From assembly GCF_002086485.1 (NCBI RefSeq), contig NZ_MVHF01000005.1:62001-126000 (forward strand): a stretch of DNA of 64,000 nt, given 5' to 3'. Position 1 is the first letter of the stretch; the number at the start of each line of letters is the position of its first letter. The notes beneath the pieces were generated by a model. It was not told where the DNA came from. It saw only the letters and a program-made list of their open reading frames with translations, and ran no database searches. Source of the stretch: Mycobacterium aquaticum (GTDB lineage: Bacteria; Actinomycetota; Actinomycetes; Mycobacteriales; Mycobacteriaceae). The position numbers were made by a program, and so were the translations under genes. Of the stretch, positions 38,199 through 47,105 are shown in pieces.

Positions 38199-39158
38199 CT
38201 ATACCGGCAGCCGGCGGTTGATCAGCAGAGCGGACACCGCGGCGAGGAATGCGGCAAGGGCGCCGGTGCGCAGCCACCATCCCCGGTCGGGACCGTTGAT
38301 GGTCTGATAGCCGATCTGCTGCTGGATGGCCTGGTAGTTGTGGCTCAACTCGTCGACGGTGGTGGCGTTGTAGGACTGCCCACCTGAGAGGTTGGCGATG
38401 CGCTTGAGCATGTTGTCGTCGACAGGCACCGGGATGTGTTCGTCCTTCAGTTCCACCACACCGTCTTTGGTGCCGAAGGCGATCGTGGACACCGGCACCC
38501 CTTGGTCTTTCGCGGCGCGCGCAGCGGTGTAGGCACCGCGCGGGTTGTCCTGGTTGGCCGGCTTGTTCGCGGCGCCATCGGATTCCAGAACGATCCGGGC
38601 GGGCGGGGCGTCGGTGTTGTCGGAGCTGAGCACCGCGGCCACCGACGAGATCGATTGCAGTGCGGTGAATATCGCCTCACCGGTGGCCGTGGAATCGTCG
38701 AGGCTCAGATGGTCGAGCGCCGCCACGGTGGCCTTGTGGTCGGGGGTCGGCGACACCAGCAGCGCGGCGTTACCGGCGAACGCCACCAGACCCAGATTGA
38801 CGCCGGGGGTGAGCTGATCGGCGAATTGCTTGGCGGCGGTCTGAGCGGCGGCCAGCCGCGTGGGCGCCACGTCGGTCGCCCCCATCGAGCGGGACTCGTC
38901 GATCACCAGCATGATCACCGCGCGATTGCGTGCGACGTGGATGTCGCGGGTCGGGCCCGCCAGTGCGACGATCAGCAGCACCGTCGCGGACAGGGCGAGG
39001 GCCACCGGCACGTGCCGGGTCCACCGACGTGGCGCGGTGGAGCCGGTGAAGCTGTGGAAGCGGCGTTTCCTGGCGGCCTGGACGACGACGTAGAGCACCA
39101 GCAGCGCGACCGGCACCACCAGCAGTGCCAGTGCGCCCGGTACGGCAAAACTCGTCAT
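38199..39158 (-). CDS. VWA-domain membrane protein, Rv1481-like paralogue 1
   Basis: A 319-residue protein with two N-terminal helices (about 7-28 and 51-68), a VWA domain, and a C-terminal helix (about 296-314) with the short tail INRRLPV. The metal site is canonical, D87-E-S89-R-S91 (VIDESRSM), with a later TGEAIFTALQSI and SGGQSYNATTVDELS. It strongly resembles the protein I recall as M. tuberculosis Rv1481, which works next to moxR1; here no moxR gene is adjacent. It is divergent from a close paralogue, 117 bases away. It probably interacts with a MoxR ATPase encoded elsewhere. Confidence 0.88.
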   Translation of the reverse strand: MTSFAVPGALALLVVPVALLVLYVVVQAARKRRFHSFTGSTAPRRWTRHVPVALALSATVLLIVALAGPTRDIHVARNRAVIMLVIDESRSMGATDVAPTRLAAAQTAAKQFADQLTPGVNLGLVAFAGNAALLVSPTPDHKATVAALDHLSLDDSTATGEAIFTALQSISSVAAVLSSDNTDAPPARIVLESDGAANKPANQDNPRGAYTAARAAKDQGVPVSTIAFGTKDGVVELKDEHIPVPVDDNMLKRIANLSGGQSYNATTVDELSHNYQAIQQQIGYQTINGPDRGWWLRTGALAAFLAAVSALLINRRLPV

Positions 39159-39275
39159 ATCACCATCCAGTCTGCGCGGTAAACCTTCGTCGCGTCACGG
39201 GTTGCACTCTTACCTCAGTTATATACTCAAGCAAATGTTTGATCGTGGTGGCGGCATCGGAAGGTCGGAATCCTC

Positions 39276-40274
39276 ATGCTGAACGAGCTGAGTCTTTCCG
39301 GGTTCGCCCACCCGTGGTATTTCCTGGGCCTGATGGCTGTCCTGGTCCTGGTCGCCGCCTACCTGTGGATACAGCGGGCCCGGCGCAAGCGTGTGTTGCG
39401 CTTCGCGAACATGGCCGTCCTGGATCAGGTGGCTCCCGAGCAGAAGTCGAGCCGGTGGCGGCACGTGCCCGCCGCGCTGCTTGTCGCAGCGCTCGCCTTG
39501 ATGACCACCGCCATGGCCGGACCCACCGACGACGTCCGGGTCCCGCGCAATCGGGCCGTGGTGATGCTGGTGATCGACGTCTCGGAATCGATGGCGGCCA
39601 CCGATGTGGCACCGAGCCGGATCGAGGCGGCCCGCACGGCGGCGACGCACTTCGCCGACCAGCTGACGCCGGGCATCAATCTCGGCCTGGTCAAGTTCTC
39701 GTCCAGCGCGGTCATGCTGGTGGCCCCGACTGCCGACCACGATGCGGTCAAGCGCGCGATCGGCACGCTGCAGCCCGAGCCGCGCACCGCGACGGGGGAA
39801 GGCATCTTCACCGCGCTGCAGGCCATCGCGACGGCGGGGGCGGTCATGGGCGGCGGCGACGGTCCACCACCGGCGCGGATCGTGCTGGAGTCCGACGGCA
39901 AGGAGACGGTGCCGTCCGATCCGGATGAGCCGAGGGGCGCTTTCACGGCGGCGCGCGCCGCGAAAGCCCAAAATGTGCCGATATCCACGATTTCGTTCGG
40001 CACTCCCTACGGCAGCGTTGATCTGGACGGCCAGCAGATTCCGGTCCCCACCGACGACAACAGCCTGCGTCAGATCGCCGATATTTCCGGCGGCCAGGCG
40101 TATCAGGCAAGCAGTCTCGACGAGCTCGATTCTGTCTACTCGGCATTGGAGCAGCAGGTCGGTTATCAGACTGTGCGCGGGGATGCCAGCGCCAGCTGGA
40201 TCGCATTGGCGCTGCTGGCGCTGACGGCGGCGGTCGCCGCGGGCATCCTCGTCAATCGCCGACTACCGTTGTAG
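39276..40274 (+). CDS. VWA-domain membrane protein, Rv1481-like paralogue 2
   Basis: A 332-residue protein of the same design as its divergent neighbour: helices at about 13-32 and 64-81, VWA domain, C-terminal helix (about 310-327) and tail NRRLPL. The metal site D101-V-S103-E-S105 (VIDVSESM) is canonical. Shared segments with the neighbour include [14 protein letters not shown] and [25 protein letters not shown] at the N-terminus is the most Rv1481-like part. The next gene begins three bases after its stop, so it is cotranscribed with a lytic transglycosylase, hinting at a cell-wall context. Confidence 0.9.
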   Translation: MLNELSLSGFAHPWYFLGLMAVLVLVAAYLWIQRARRKRVLRFANMAVLDQVAPEQKSSRWRHVPAALLVAALALMTTAMAGPTDDVRVPRNRAVVMLVIDVSESMAATDVAPSRIEAARTAATHFADQLTPGINLGLVKFSSSAVMLVAPTADHDAVKRAIGTLQPEPRTATGEGIFTALQAIATAGAVMGGGDGPPPARIVLESDGKETVPSDPDEPRGAFTAARAAKAQNVPISTISFGTPYGSVDLDGQQIPVPTDDNSLRQIADISGGQAYQASSLDELDSVYSALEQQVGYQTVRGDASASWIALALLALTAAVAAGILVNRRLPL

Positions 40275-40277
40275 GCC

Positions 40278-41033
40278 ATGGTGTCGAGGCGTCGGAATCC
40301 TCGCGCACGGGACACCCCACGCAGGCGCTGGCTACAGCCGGTGGCGGTCGTCGCCGCCACGGCGATCGTGATGGCTTCGAGCTGCACCGGCCATTTCGGA
40401 TCACCGATTCCCGAGGGGATCCCGCCGCCGCCCGGTGATCCCGTGCCCGACATCGACATATCGGCCAGGGGCCGGCCCGCCGACCAACTCGCGGCGTGGG
40501 CGGCATCGCGCGCTGCGGCGCTGGAGCTACCCCTGGCCGCGTTGGAGGCGTATGCGTATGCGGCCAAGGTGGCCGAGATCGTCAACCCGGGATGTCACAT
40601 CGGCTGGACCACGTTGGCCGGGATCGGCACCGTCGAAAGCCGTAACGGCACCTACCGGGGCGCCCGCATCGGGCCGAACGGCGACGTCGTGCCGCCGATC
40701 CGTGGCGTGAAACTCGATGGCACCAACGGCAATCTGCGCATCGTCGACTCCGGCGCAGCCACACCCGACTATGCCCAGGCCATGGGGCCGATGCAGTTCA
40801 TCCCGGAGACCTGGCGGCTCTACGGCGTCGACGCCCACAACGACGGCGTGGTCAACGTCGACAACATCGACGACGCCGCCCTGGCCGCCGCGGGCTACCT
40901 GTGCTACCGCGGACACGATCTGTCCAATCCGATCGGGTGGATGGACGCGCTACTGGCGTACAACAATTCGGGGTTGTATCTGCGTACGGTGAGGGACTGG
41001 GCCACGGCCTACGCGGCCGGGCACGCGCTCTGA
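40278..41033 (+). CDS. Exported lytic transglycosylase (MltB/SLT-like)
   Basis: A 251-residue protein. A basic N-terminus and a hydrophobic segment (VAVVAATAIVMASSC) direct export; the Cys after MASS could be lipid-modified, but the lipobox is not ideal. The catalytic domain shows AYAYAAKVAEIVNPGCHIGW, the catalytic Glu120 in AGIGTVESRNG, the YAQAMGPMQFIPETW motif and YNNSGLYLRTV. Such enzymes cleave the glycan strands of peptidoglycan. It follows the VWA gene by three bases. The known pattern of VWA/MoxR systems acting in the envelope makes the pairing sensible but unproven. Confidence 0.88.
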   Translation: MVSRRRNPRARDTPRRRWLQPVAVVAATAIVMASSCTGHFGSPIPEGIPPPPGDPVPDIDISARGRPADQLAAWAASRAAALELPLAALEAYAYAAKVAEIVNPGCHIGWTTLAGIGTVESRNGTYRGARIGPNGDVVPPIRGVKLDGTNGNLRIVDSGAATPDYAQAMGPMQFIPETWRLYGVDAHNDGVVNVDNIDDAALAAAGYLCYRGHDLSNPIGWMDALLAYNNSGLYLRTVRDWATAYAAGHAL

Positions 41034-41046
41034 GCCCCGATTCCGG

Positions 41047-42249
41047 TCAGTCCGAAGCGGTTTCGCGCAGTGGTTCGGCCCGCACCGGAACCAGCGGCAC
41101 GGCCAGCGCGGGTAGTACCGCGCACACCGCGAATGCCGCCGGGTAGCCGGCCAGTCCGATCACCCCGCCGAAGATCGGTGAGGTGAGCCCGGAAGCCAGG
41201 AGTTGACTGGTGTTCTGGGCCCCCAGCGCGCGCCCGCTCCAGAACGGCCCGGCGATCTCGGCGATACCGGTGAAGGCCAATCCGTTGTCGGACACCGTGA
41301 TCACCGAGGCGATCACCATCAGGGCGACGCTGATCGGTGAACCCAGCCAGTCGGTCAGCGCCAGCAGGGCCATGGTGACCGACGCCGCCATCGCGATTGT
41401 GCGGATGGGACGCAGCCTTTCGCCGACGACGTCCGACCAGCGACCCGCGGCGATGCGGCCGCCGGCACCCAGCAGCTGCGCCACGGTGACGATGGCGCCT
41501 GCCGAGGCGGCCGACCATCCGCGGTCGGCGATCAACCAGGTCAACGCGAATGTCCACAGCAGCGCCTGCGGTATCACCAGCAGCACCGACGTGGCATGGA
41601 TGCGCCACAGCAGCGCCGAGCCCCGGTACGGGTTGGCCAGATGCTCGGCCGGGGCTTCGGCCCGCGGCGGCCGCGGCGGGTCGATGACGCCGACCGCGCT
41701 GACGACGGCGGCCACCGCGCAGACGATCGCGGGGAACAGCAGGGCCGGCGCAACACCGTACGCCTGGGCCAGCCGCGGAATCACCAACGCGCCCAAGCCG
41801 ACTCCCAACGGCGTCGCGGTCTGTCGGATGCCCATGACCAGGCCACGCTGTTCTGGTGGGAACCATCCGACCACCAATCGGCCGCTGGCCGAATTGCTGC
41901 TGGCGGCGGCCATGCCGCCGAGAAACAACAGAACCCCCGTGGCCACAAGCGAATCCGCCGCGGCGGCGCCGAATGCGGCCGCCGCGGTCAAGGCCGAGCC
42001 GAGGGCCAGAACCAGCCGCTCGCCGGCGCGGTCCACCACATAGCCCCACGCGATGAGCGTGGTCACCATGCCGAAACTGGGCATGGCGGACAGCAGGCCG
42101 GCCTGGGCCAGGTCGAGGTGTCGTTCGGTGTGCAGGGTGGGTATGAGGAATGCGGCACCGTTGATGAACACGTTGGCGCACGTCGTCGAAGACAGGGCGA
42201 TCACCAACATGGACCAGCGGCGCACGGTTCCCAGCGTTGTGCGTGCCAC
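41047..42249 (-). CDS. MFS transporter
   Basis: A 400-residue twelve-helix major facilitator superfamily protein. The loop-2 motif lies in GYVVDRAGERLVLALGS, and GWFPPEQRGLVMGIRQTATP is a common MFS segment. Hydrophobic segments occur throughout and the length is normal. I recall an MFS gene (Rv2994) at this position in M. tuberculosis. The substrate is unknown. The GTG at 42249 is preferred because the extra upstream frame encodes a non-hydrophobic His-rich stretch. It is divergent from the lipase-like gene, with a palindrome between. Confidence 0.88.
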   Translation of the reverse strand: MARTTLGTVRRWSMLVIALSSTTCANVFINGAAFLIPTLHTERHLDLAQAGLLSAMPSFGMVTTLIAWGYVVDRAGERLVLALGSALTAAAAFGAAAADSLVATGVLLFLGGMAAASSNSASGRLVVGWFPPEQRGLVMGIRQTATPLGVGLGALVIPRLAQAYGVAPALLFPAIVCAVAAVVSAVGVIDPPRPPRAEAPAEHLANPYRGSALLWRIHATSVLLVIPQALLWTFALTWLIADRGWSAASAGAIVTVAQLLGAGGRIAAGRWSDVVGERLRPIRTIAMAASVTMALLALTDWLGSPISVALMVIASVITVSDNGLAFTGIAEIAGPFWSGRALGAQNTSQLLASGLTSPIFGGVIGLAGYPAAFAVCAVLPALAVPLVPVRAEPLRETASD

Positions 42250-42277
42250 CTGGCCATGGTCGCACCACTGTCTCAAA

Positions 42278-42329
42278 ATATCGAACTGATATCCCAATAT
42301 ATGGACGTGGTGTGCGAAAGCCATAGCCT
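42278..42329. promoter_or_regulatory. Palindrome and -10 box between MFS and lipase-like genes
   Basis: ATATCGAACTGATAT (42278-42292) is an inverted repeat (ATATC / GATAT) in an AT-rich patch unusual for this DNA. Further on, TAGCCT (42324-42329) is six bases before the GTG of the lipase-like gene, implying a leaderless transcript. The palindrome could be an operator for both divergent genes. Confidence 0.45.
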
Positions 42330-42335
42330 GGCACG

Positions 42336-43526
42336 GTGAAACTACGGTTGATGGCAGGCGTGGTAGCCGTGAGCTGTGCGCTGTTGTCCGGAACGGCTGC
42401 GGTGGCGACGGCGGCGGAAGCGCCGAACTGGTCGGGACTGGACGCCCGTCACCATGCGGGTCCGATCCCGGCGCCGGGAACCCTCATCGCGACGGTGCCG
42501 CTCGACCCGGCCTTGTCGGTGTCCGGCGCCGCGCGTGCCTATCGCATCCTGTATTCGACTGTGGATCAGCATGATTCACCGGCGGTCAGCACCGCGGCGG
42601 TGTTCGTGCCGCACGGCGAGGCGCCGCCGGGAGGCTGGCCGACGGTCGCCTGGGCGCACGGCACCGTCGGGCTCGGTGACGACTGCACGCCTTCGGCGCA
42701 CCCACGCAGCCAGCGCGACGACGAGTACCTGACCCATTGGCTCGACGAGGGGTACGCCGTGGTGGGCTCGGACTACGCGGGGCTGGGCACCCCGGGCCTG
42801 ATGAGCTACCTCAACAGCGTGGCCACCGCGCACAGTGTCGTCGACTCGGTGATCGCCATGCACCACATGGATCTACCGCTGTCGCCCAAGTGGGCGATCA
42901 TCGGCCAATCTCAGGGTGGCGCGGCGGCTGTCGACAGCGCCCGGTGGGCCACCGAATTCAGCCGAGGCAGCGGGCTGGACTACCGCGGTGTGGTGGCGAC
43001 CGGGACGCCGGCCAATGTTCAGAAGATCGTCGAGCAGGCCGGCCCCGACATGGCCTTGCCGCCGAATCTTGGGCCCGCGGCCAACAGCTACACCGCCTAC
43101 ATCCTCGCCGGGGTGCGCGACGCGCGACCGGACCTCGACATCAACAGTGTGCTGACCCCGGCCGGATCGGACGCGGTGGCCAAGTCCGAGACGCTCTGCA
43201 AGAGCGACCTGGACCGGGCGCTGGCAGGGATGACGCCGACGGGATTCTTCCGTGCCCCACTGGCGAGCCTGCCCGGGATCGACGACGCGCTCGACGCCTA
43301 CATGGGAACGCCGACCAGCGGCTACGACCGGCCGATCTTCCTCGGGGTCGGGCTGCTGGACCGCGATGTGCCACCGAAACTCTCGATCGACTTCAACGAT
43401 CAGCTGGTCGCCAACGGGCAGGACGTCACCCTCAAGATCTATCCCGACGAGGATCACTCGGGCACCGTGTTGGCGTCCATGCGCGATTCCACCGGATTCC
43501 TGCGGTCGTTGTTCGACGGGAGCTGA
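42336..43526 (+). CDS. Secreted alpha/beta-hydrolase, secretory-lipase type
   Basis: A 396-residue exported hydrolase. The signal peptide runs to about residue 27 (GTAAVATAAEA). The nucleophile serine is Ser192 in IIGQSQGGAA, a GxSxG elbow. The acid is likely in LGVGLLDRDVPP and the His in YPDEDHSGTV. AWAHGTVGLGDDCTPS and EGYAVVGSDYAGLGTPG match the LIP/secretory-lipase family of actinobacteria. It probably cleaves esters or lipids outside the membrane. The GTG start is at leaderless spacing from TAGCCT. Confidence 0.88.
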   Translation: MKLRLMAGVVAVSCALLSGTAAVATAAEAPNWSGLDARHHAGPIPAPGTLIATVPLDPALSVSGAARAYRILYSTVDQHDSPAVSTAAVFVPHGEAPPGGWPTVAWAHGTVGLGDDCTPSAHPRSQRDDEYLTHWLDEGYAVVGSDYAGLGTPGLMSYLNSVATAHSVVDSVIAMHHMDLPLSPKWAIIGQSQGGAAAVDSARWATEFSRGSGLDYRGVVATGTPANVQKIVEQAGPDMALPPNLGPAANSYTAYILAGVRDARPDLDINSVLTPAGSDAVAKSETLCKSDLDRALAGMTPTGFFRAPLASLPGIDDALDAYMGTPTSGYDRPIFLGVGLLDRDVPPKLSIDFNDQLVANGQDVTLKIYPDEDHSGTVLASMRDSTGFLRSLFDGS

Positions 43527-43563
43527 CGGCAATCGGCCTGCGGCCCGTCACTACGCTGGCCGC

Positions 43564-44340
43564 ATGCGTCTAGGTCGAATCGCCAGTCCCGCCGGGGTCG
43601 CCTTCGTGAGTATCGAGGGCGACGACGCAGACGCCGTCTGCAAAGAGATCGCCGAGCATCCGTTCGGTACGCCCAATTTCACCGGACGTACCTGGCCGCT
43701 GGCCGACGTCCGGCTGCTGGCGCCCATCCTCGCCAGCAAGGTGATCTGCATGGGCAAGAACTACGCGGCGCACGCCGAGGAGATGGGCGGGGTGGCGCCC
43801 GAGGATCCGGTGATCTTCCTCAAGCCCAACACCGCGATCATCGGGCCAGGGGTGCCGATCCAACTGCCTGCCGACGCTTTCCCCGTCCATCACGAGGGTG
43901 AACTCGCCGTTGTCATCGGACGGCCGTGCAAGGACGTCCCCGCCGCGCGGGCTGCCGAGAACATCCTGGGGTACACGATCGCCAACGACGTGTCGGCGCG
44001 CGATCAGCAGCAGAAGGACGGACAGTGGATGCGCGCCAAGGGCCACGACACGTTCTGCCCGGTGGGTCCGTGGATCGACACCTCGATCGACCCAACGGAT
44101 CTTGAGATACGGACCGAGGTGAACGGAGCGGTCCGGCAGCGCAGCCGCACATCGCTGATGATCCACGACATCGGCGCCATCGTCGAGTGGGCCTCGGCGG
44201 TCATGACCCTGTTGCCGGGCGATCTGATCCTCACCGGAACCCCCGAGGGCGTCGGCCCCATCGAGGACGGCGACACCGTCAGCATCACCGTCGAGGGCAT
44301 CGGCACCCTCACCAATCCTGTTGTGCGCAAGAAGAAGTAG
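43564..44340 (+). CDS. Fumarylacetoacetate hydrolase family protein
   Basis: A 258-residue FAH-fold enzyme. The order is an N-terminal small domain, then [30 protein letters not shown], and metal ligands in [18 protein letters not shown] and [14 protein letters not shown]-like [19 protein letters not shown] closes the domain. Members cleave or isomerise beta-keto or enol acids and are often called 2-hydroxyhepta-2,4-diene-1,7-dioate isomerases; the real substrate is unknown. I recall Rv2993c at this place. The ATG at 43564 follows TACGCT (43552-43557) by six bases, so it is probably leaderless, and this decides against the longer upstream frame overlapping the lipase gene. Confidence 0.9.
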   Translation: MRLGRIASPAGVAFVSIEGDDADAVCKEIAEHPFGTPNFTGRTWPLADVRLLAPILASKVICMGKNYAAHAEEMGGVAPEDPVIFLKPNTAIIGPGVPIQLPADAFPVHHEGELAVVIGRPCKDVPAARAAENILGYTIANDVSARDQQQKDGQWMRAKGHDTFCPVGPWIDTSIDPTDLEIRTEVNGAVRQRSRTSLMIHDIGAIVEWASAVMTLLPGDLILTGTPEGVGPIEDGDTVSITVEGIGTLTNPVVRKKK

Positions 44341-44377
44341 CGGTAGAGCAGATGCCGCGGACGCGAGGAGCGAAATA

Positions 44378-45829
44378 ATGACCGTCAGGGTTCGGTTCTG
44401 TCCGTCACCCACCGGTACCCCGCACGTGGGGCTGGTCCGTACCGCGTTGTTCAACTGGGCGTACGCGCGACACACCGGCGGCACGTTCGTGTTCCGCATC
44501 GAGGACACCGACGCCGCACGGGACAGCCAGGAAAGCTACGACGCGATCCTCGATGCGTTGCGATGGCTCGGGCTGGACTGGGACGAGGGGCCCGAGGTAG
44601 GCGGTCCGCACGAGCCCTACCGGCAGTCGCAGCGCCGCGAGATCTACCTCGACGTGATCGCGCGACTGTTGGCGGCCGGCGAGGTGTACGAGGCGTATTC
44701 GACGCCCGAGGAGGTCGAAGCCCGGCACATCGCCGCGGGCCGAAACCCCAAGCTGGGCTACGACAACTACGACCGTGACCTCACCGATGAGCAGCGCGCG
44801 GCCTTCGCCGCCGAGGGCCGCAAACCGGTGTTGCGGTTGCGGATGCCCGACGAGGACCTGTCGTGGAACGATCTGGTGCGCGGCCCGACGACGTTCCCGG
44901 CCGGTTCGGTTCCGGACTTCGCCATCACGCGCGCCAACGGGGATCCGTTGTACACGTTGGTCAATCCCGTCGACGACGCGCTGATGAAGATCACGCACGT
45001 GCTGCGCGGCGAGGACATCATGCCCTCGACCCCGCGTCAGATCGCGCTCTACCGCGCGCTGATGCGCATCGGCGTCGCCGAGCGGGTTCCCGAATTCGCG
45101 CACCTGCCAAGCGTGCTCGGGGAGGGCAACAAGAAGCTGTCCAAGCGGGACCCGCAGTCCAACCTGTTCCTGCACCGCGACCGCGGGTTCATTCCCGAGG
45201 GGCTGCTGAACTACCTGGCCCTGCTGGGTTGGGGCATCGCCGACGACCACGACGTGTTCAGCCTCGAGGAGATGGTGGCCGCGTTCGATGTCGCCAACGT
45301 CAACTCCAACCCGGCCCGATTCGACCAGAAGAAGGCCGATGCCATCAACGCCGAACACATCCGGTTGTTGGCCCCTGAGGAGTTCACTGCGCGACTGCGT
45401 GAGTACTTCGTGACCCACGGCCACGACACGGGCCTGGACGACGCGTCGTTCGCCGAAGCGGCCGCGTTGATCCAAACCCGCATCGTCGTGCTCGGGGACG
45501 CGTGGGGGCTGCTGAAGTTCTTCAACGACGCCGACTACGAGCTCGACGAGAAGTCCGCGGCCAAGGAGCTCAAGCCCGAGGCCGCGCCCGTGCTCGATGC
45601 CGCGCTGGGTGCCCTTGAGGCGGCCGGAGAGTGGACGACGGCATCGATCGAGGCGGCGCTCAAGAGTGCGCTGATCGACGGTCTCGAGCTCAAACCGCGG
45701 AAGGCCTTCGGCCCGATCCGCGTGGCCGTCACCGGTGCGTCGGTCAGCCCGCCGCTGTTCGAGTCGATGGAACTGCTCGGGCGGGACCGCAGTTTGGCGC
45801 GTCTACATGCTGCTCGGGAAGGGGTGTGA
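44378..45829 (+). CDS. gltX: Glutamyl-tRNA synthetase
   Basis: A 483-residue class-I synthetase loading glutamate on tRNA(Glu) and, in organisms with GatCAB such as this one, on tRNA(Gln) as well. The HIGH-type signature is in [20 protein letters not shown], and the KMSKS equivalent is [14 protein letters not shown] at 44378 is chosen because an AGGAG ribosome-binding site (in GACGCGAGGAGC) precedes it. The gene ends about 115 bases before the tRNA-Gln and tRNA-Glu genes, its own kind of substrates. The leader motif also appears in the ung repeat. Confidence 0.97.
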   Translation: MTVRVRFCPSPTGTPHVGLVRTALFNWAYARHTGGTFVFRIEDTDAARDSQESYDAILDALRWLGLDWDEGPEVGGPHEPYRQSQRREIYLDVIARLLAAGEVYEAYSTPEEVEARHIAAGRNPKLGYDNYDRDLTDEQRAAFAAEGRKPVLRLRMPDEDLSWNDLVRGPTTFPAGSVPDFAITRANGDPLYTLVNPVDDALMKITHVLRGEDIMPSTPRQIALYRALMRIGVAERVPEFAHLPSVLGEGNKKLSKRDPQSNLFLHRDRGFIPEGLLNYLALLGWGIADDHDVFSLEEMVAAFDVANVNSNPARFDQKKADAINAEHIRLLAPEEFTARLREYFVTHGHDTGLDDASFAEAAALIQTRIVVLGDAWGLLKFFNDADYELDEKSAAKELKPEAAPVLDAALGALEAAGEWTTASIEAALKSALIDGLELKPRKAFGPIRVAVTGASVSPPLFESMELLGRDRSLARLHAAREGV

Positions 45830-45879
45830 AAAGTGGGTCGAAATCTTTGGTAGTCTGCTCGTCGGCCCGGAAAGCACAA

Positions 45880-45896
45880 GCGGGGGACATCCCCGC
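45880..45896. terminator. Hairpin between gltX and the tRNA genes
   Basis: GCGGGG (45880-45885) pairs with CCCCGC (45891-45896) around GACAT. It may end the gltX transcript or mark RNA processing before tRNA-Gln. There is no U-tract. Confidence 0.4.
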
Positions 45897-45944
45897 CGAG
45901 TGATCTAGGCCAAATGCCCGTGACCTGCGGTGATGGGCAGCCAA

Positions 45945-46019
45945 TGGGGTATGGTGTAATTGGCAACACAGCTGATTCTGGTTCAGCCATTCTAGGTTCG
46001 AGTCCTGGTACCCCAGCCA
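45945..46019 (+). tRNA. tRNA-Gln (anticodon CTG)
   Basis: The cloverleaf can be drawn. The acceptor stem is TGGGGTA with TACCCCA, the anticodon stem GCTGA/TCAGC with loop TTCTGGT gives anticodon CTG, and the T arm is CTAGG-TTCGAGT-CCTGG. The discriminator is G, and CCA is encoded (46017-46019). It is probably charged first with glutamate by GltX and then amidated by GatCAB, as no glutaminyl-tRNA synthetase is needed. Confidence 0.95.
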
Positions 46020-46070
46020 TCCGGAGCGATTAGGTCAGCGTGATCACCTGAGCTATGCTGACCATCCGGA
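46020..46070. repeat. Stem-loop between tRNA-Gln and tRNA-Glu
   Basis: GGTCAGC (46033-46039) pairs with GCTGACC (46057-46063), and flanking copies of TCCGGA (46020-46025 and 46065-46070) can pair outside it. This makes a two-part stem filling the tRNA spacer. It could be a terminator of tRNA-Gln or a processing signal for a joint transcript. Confidence 0.5.
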
Positions 46071-46077
46071 AGTTCTA

Positions 46078-46150
46078 GCCCCCGTCGTCTAGCGGCCTAG
46101 GACGCCGCCCTCTCACGGCGGTAGCGTGGGTTCGAATCCCATCGGGGGTA
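46078..46150 (+). tRNA. tRNA-Glu (anticodon CTC)
   Basis: Acceptor stem GCCCCCG with CGGGGGT, anticodon stem CCGCC/GGCGG with loop CTCTCAC giving anticodon CTC, T arm GTGGG-TTCGAAT-CCCAT, discriminator A. CCA is not encoded, unlike in the neighbouring tRNA-Gln. An intrinsic terminator follows at 46161. Confidence 0.95.
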
Positions 46151-46160
46151 CAGAAGCAAA

Positions 46161-46192
46161 GGCGCCCGGTCCACACGGACCGGGCGCCTTTT
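46161..46192 (+). terminator. Intrinsic terminator of the tRNA genes
   Basis: GGCGCCCGGTCC (46161-46172) pairs perfectly with GGACCGGGCGCC (46177-46188) around ACAC and is followed by TTTT. AAA before the stem makes it work in both directions, so it could also serve the convergent IclR gene ending at 46306. Confidence 0.9.
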
Positions 46193-46305
46193 GCTTGCGC
46201 GGACAACAGAGCCCGCCAGGCGGCGTAGTGGCGAACGTCACTCTCGTGCGAATCCGCCACCGGGCCGCCGGCTCGACACACCGGCTCCGCGCGATGAGAG
46301 GTGTC

Positions 46306-47007
46306 TCACAGCCGCCGGGTCAAGGCGTCTGCGGCGGCGAGAAGATCGGCCGCCCAGCGGGCTCCGGGGCGACGGCCCATCCGGTCGATCGGTCCCGACA
46401 CCGAAACCGCCGCGATCACGTTGCCCCGCCCATCGCGGACCGGTGCCGACACACTCGCCACGCCCGCCTCCCGTTCGGCCGCGCTCTGCGCCCATCCGCG
46501 CTTGCGAACCTCGGCCAGTGTGCGGTCGGTGAATTTGGCCGTCGGCAGCACCGCCTGTTGCGTTGCGGCGTCGGCGTACGCCAGCAAGACCTTGGCACCC
46601 GATCCGGCCGTCATCGGAAGCTGCGTGCCGACCGGCACGGTGTCGCGCAGACCCGAAGGCGGCTCCAAAGCCACCACACACACCCGCGACAGGCCCTCTC
46701 TGCGGTACAGCTGGACGCTCTCGCCGGTGATTTCGCGGAGCCGGGGTAGTACGGCCGCACCGGCCGCCAGGAGCGGATCGTTGACGTGGGAGGCCAATTC
46801 GGTCAGGGCGGGACCCAGGCGCCAGCGACCGTCGCCGTCGCGCGCCAGCATCCGATGGGTCTCCAGCCCGGCCGCCAGTCGATGCGCGGTCGCGCGGGGG
46901 AGCCCGGTCCGCTCGCACAGTTCGGCCAGCCCGCACGGGGACTCGGCCACCGTATGCAGCACACCCACCGCTTTGTCGAGCACGCCGATGCCGCTATCAT
47001 TTCTCAC
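46306..47007 (-). CDS. IclR-family regulator divergent from leuCD
   Basis: A 233-residue IclR regulator. The N-terminal winged helix is visible: [20 protein letters not shown], then [20 protein letters not shown]. The C-terminal ligand domain has [14 protein letters not shown] at its end and [14 protein letters not shown]. Homologues divergent from leuCD (LtbR in Corynebacterium, NdgR in Streptomyces) control leucine and other amino acid genes, so that is the expected target here. It starts at a GTG (47007) with no ribosome-binding site. The space to leuC contains repeated GAGA/TCTC half-sites (47011-47037) that could be its operator. Confidence 0.92.
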   Translation of the reverse strand: MRNDSGIGVLDKAVGVLHTVAESPCGLAELCERTGLPRATAHRLAAGLETHRMLARDGDGRWRLGPALTELASHVNDPLLAAGAAVLPRLREITGESVQLYRREGLSRVCVVALEPPSGLRDTVPVGTQLPMTAGSGAKVLLAYADAATQQAVLPTAKFTDRTLAEVRKRGWAQSAAEREAGVASVSAPVRDGRGNVIAAVSVSGPIDRMGRRPGARWAADLLAAADALTRRL

Positions 47008-47105
47008 AGAGAGATACTAACGTCTCGAATACTGAGATGGCGACTGTAGCTCCCAGCCCGTTGACTGCAGCCCAGCAGTGCCCCGAATCGAATCGAGTAG
47101 TAGCG

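Noticed and set aside
41009..42334. Alternative minus-strand frame of 441 codons over the MFS gene
   Set aside because: Its translation is Arg/Gly-rich without membrane helices, while the neighbouring frame gives a normal twelve-helix transporter.
46238..46936. Alternative minus-strand frame over the IclR gene
   Set aside because: Arg/Gly-rich shadow; the adjacent frame gives a full IclR protein.
47037..47105. Upstream extension of leuC or a leader peptide for leuCD
   Set aside because: The extra 23 codons have no run of leucine codons and no terminator follows, so neither attenuation nor a longer LeuC is supported.
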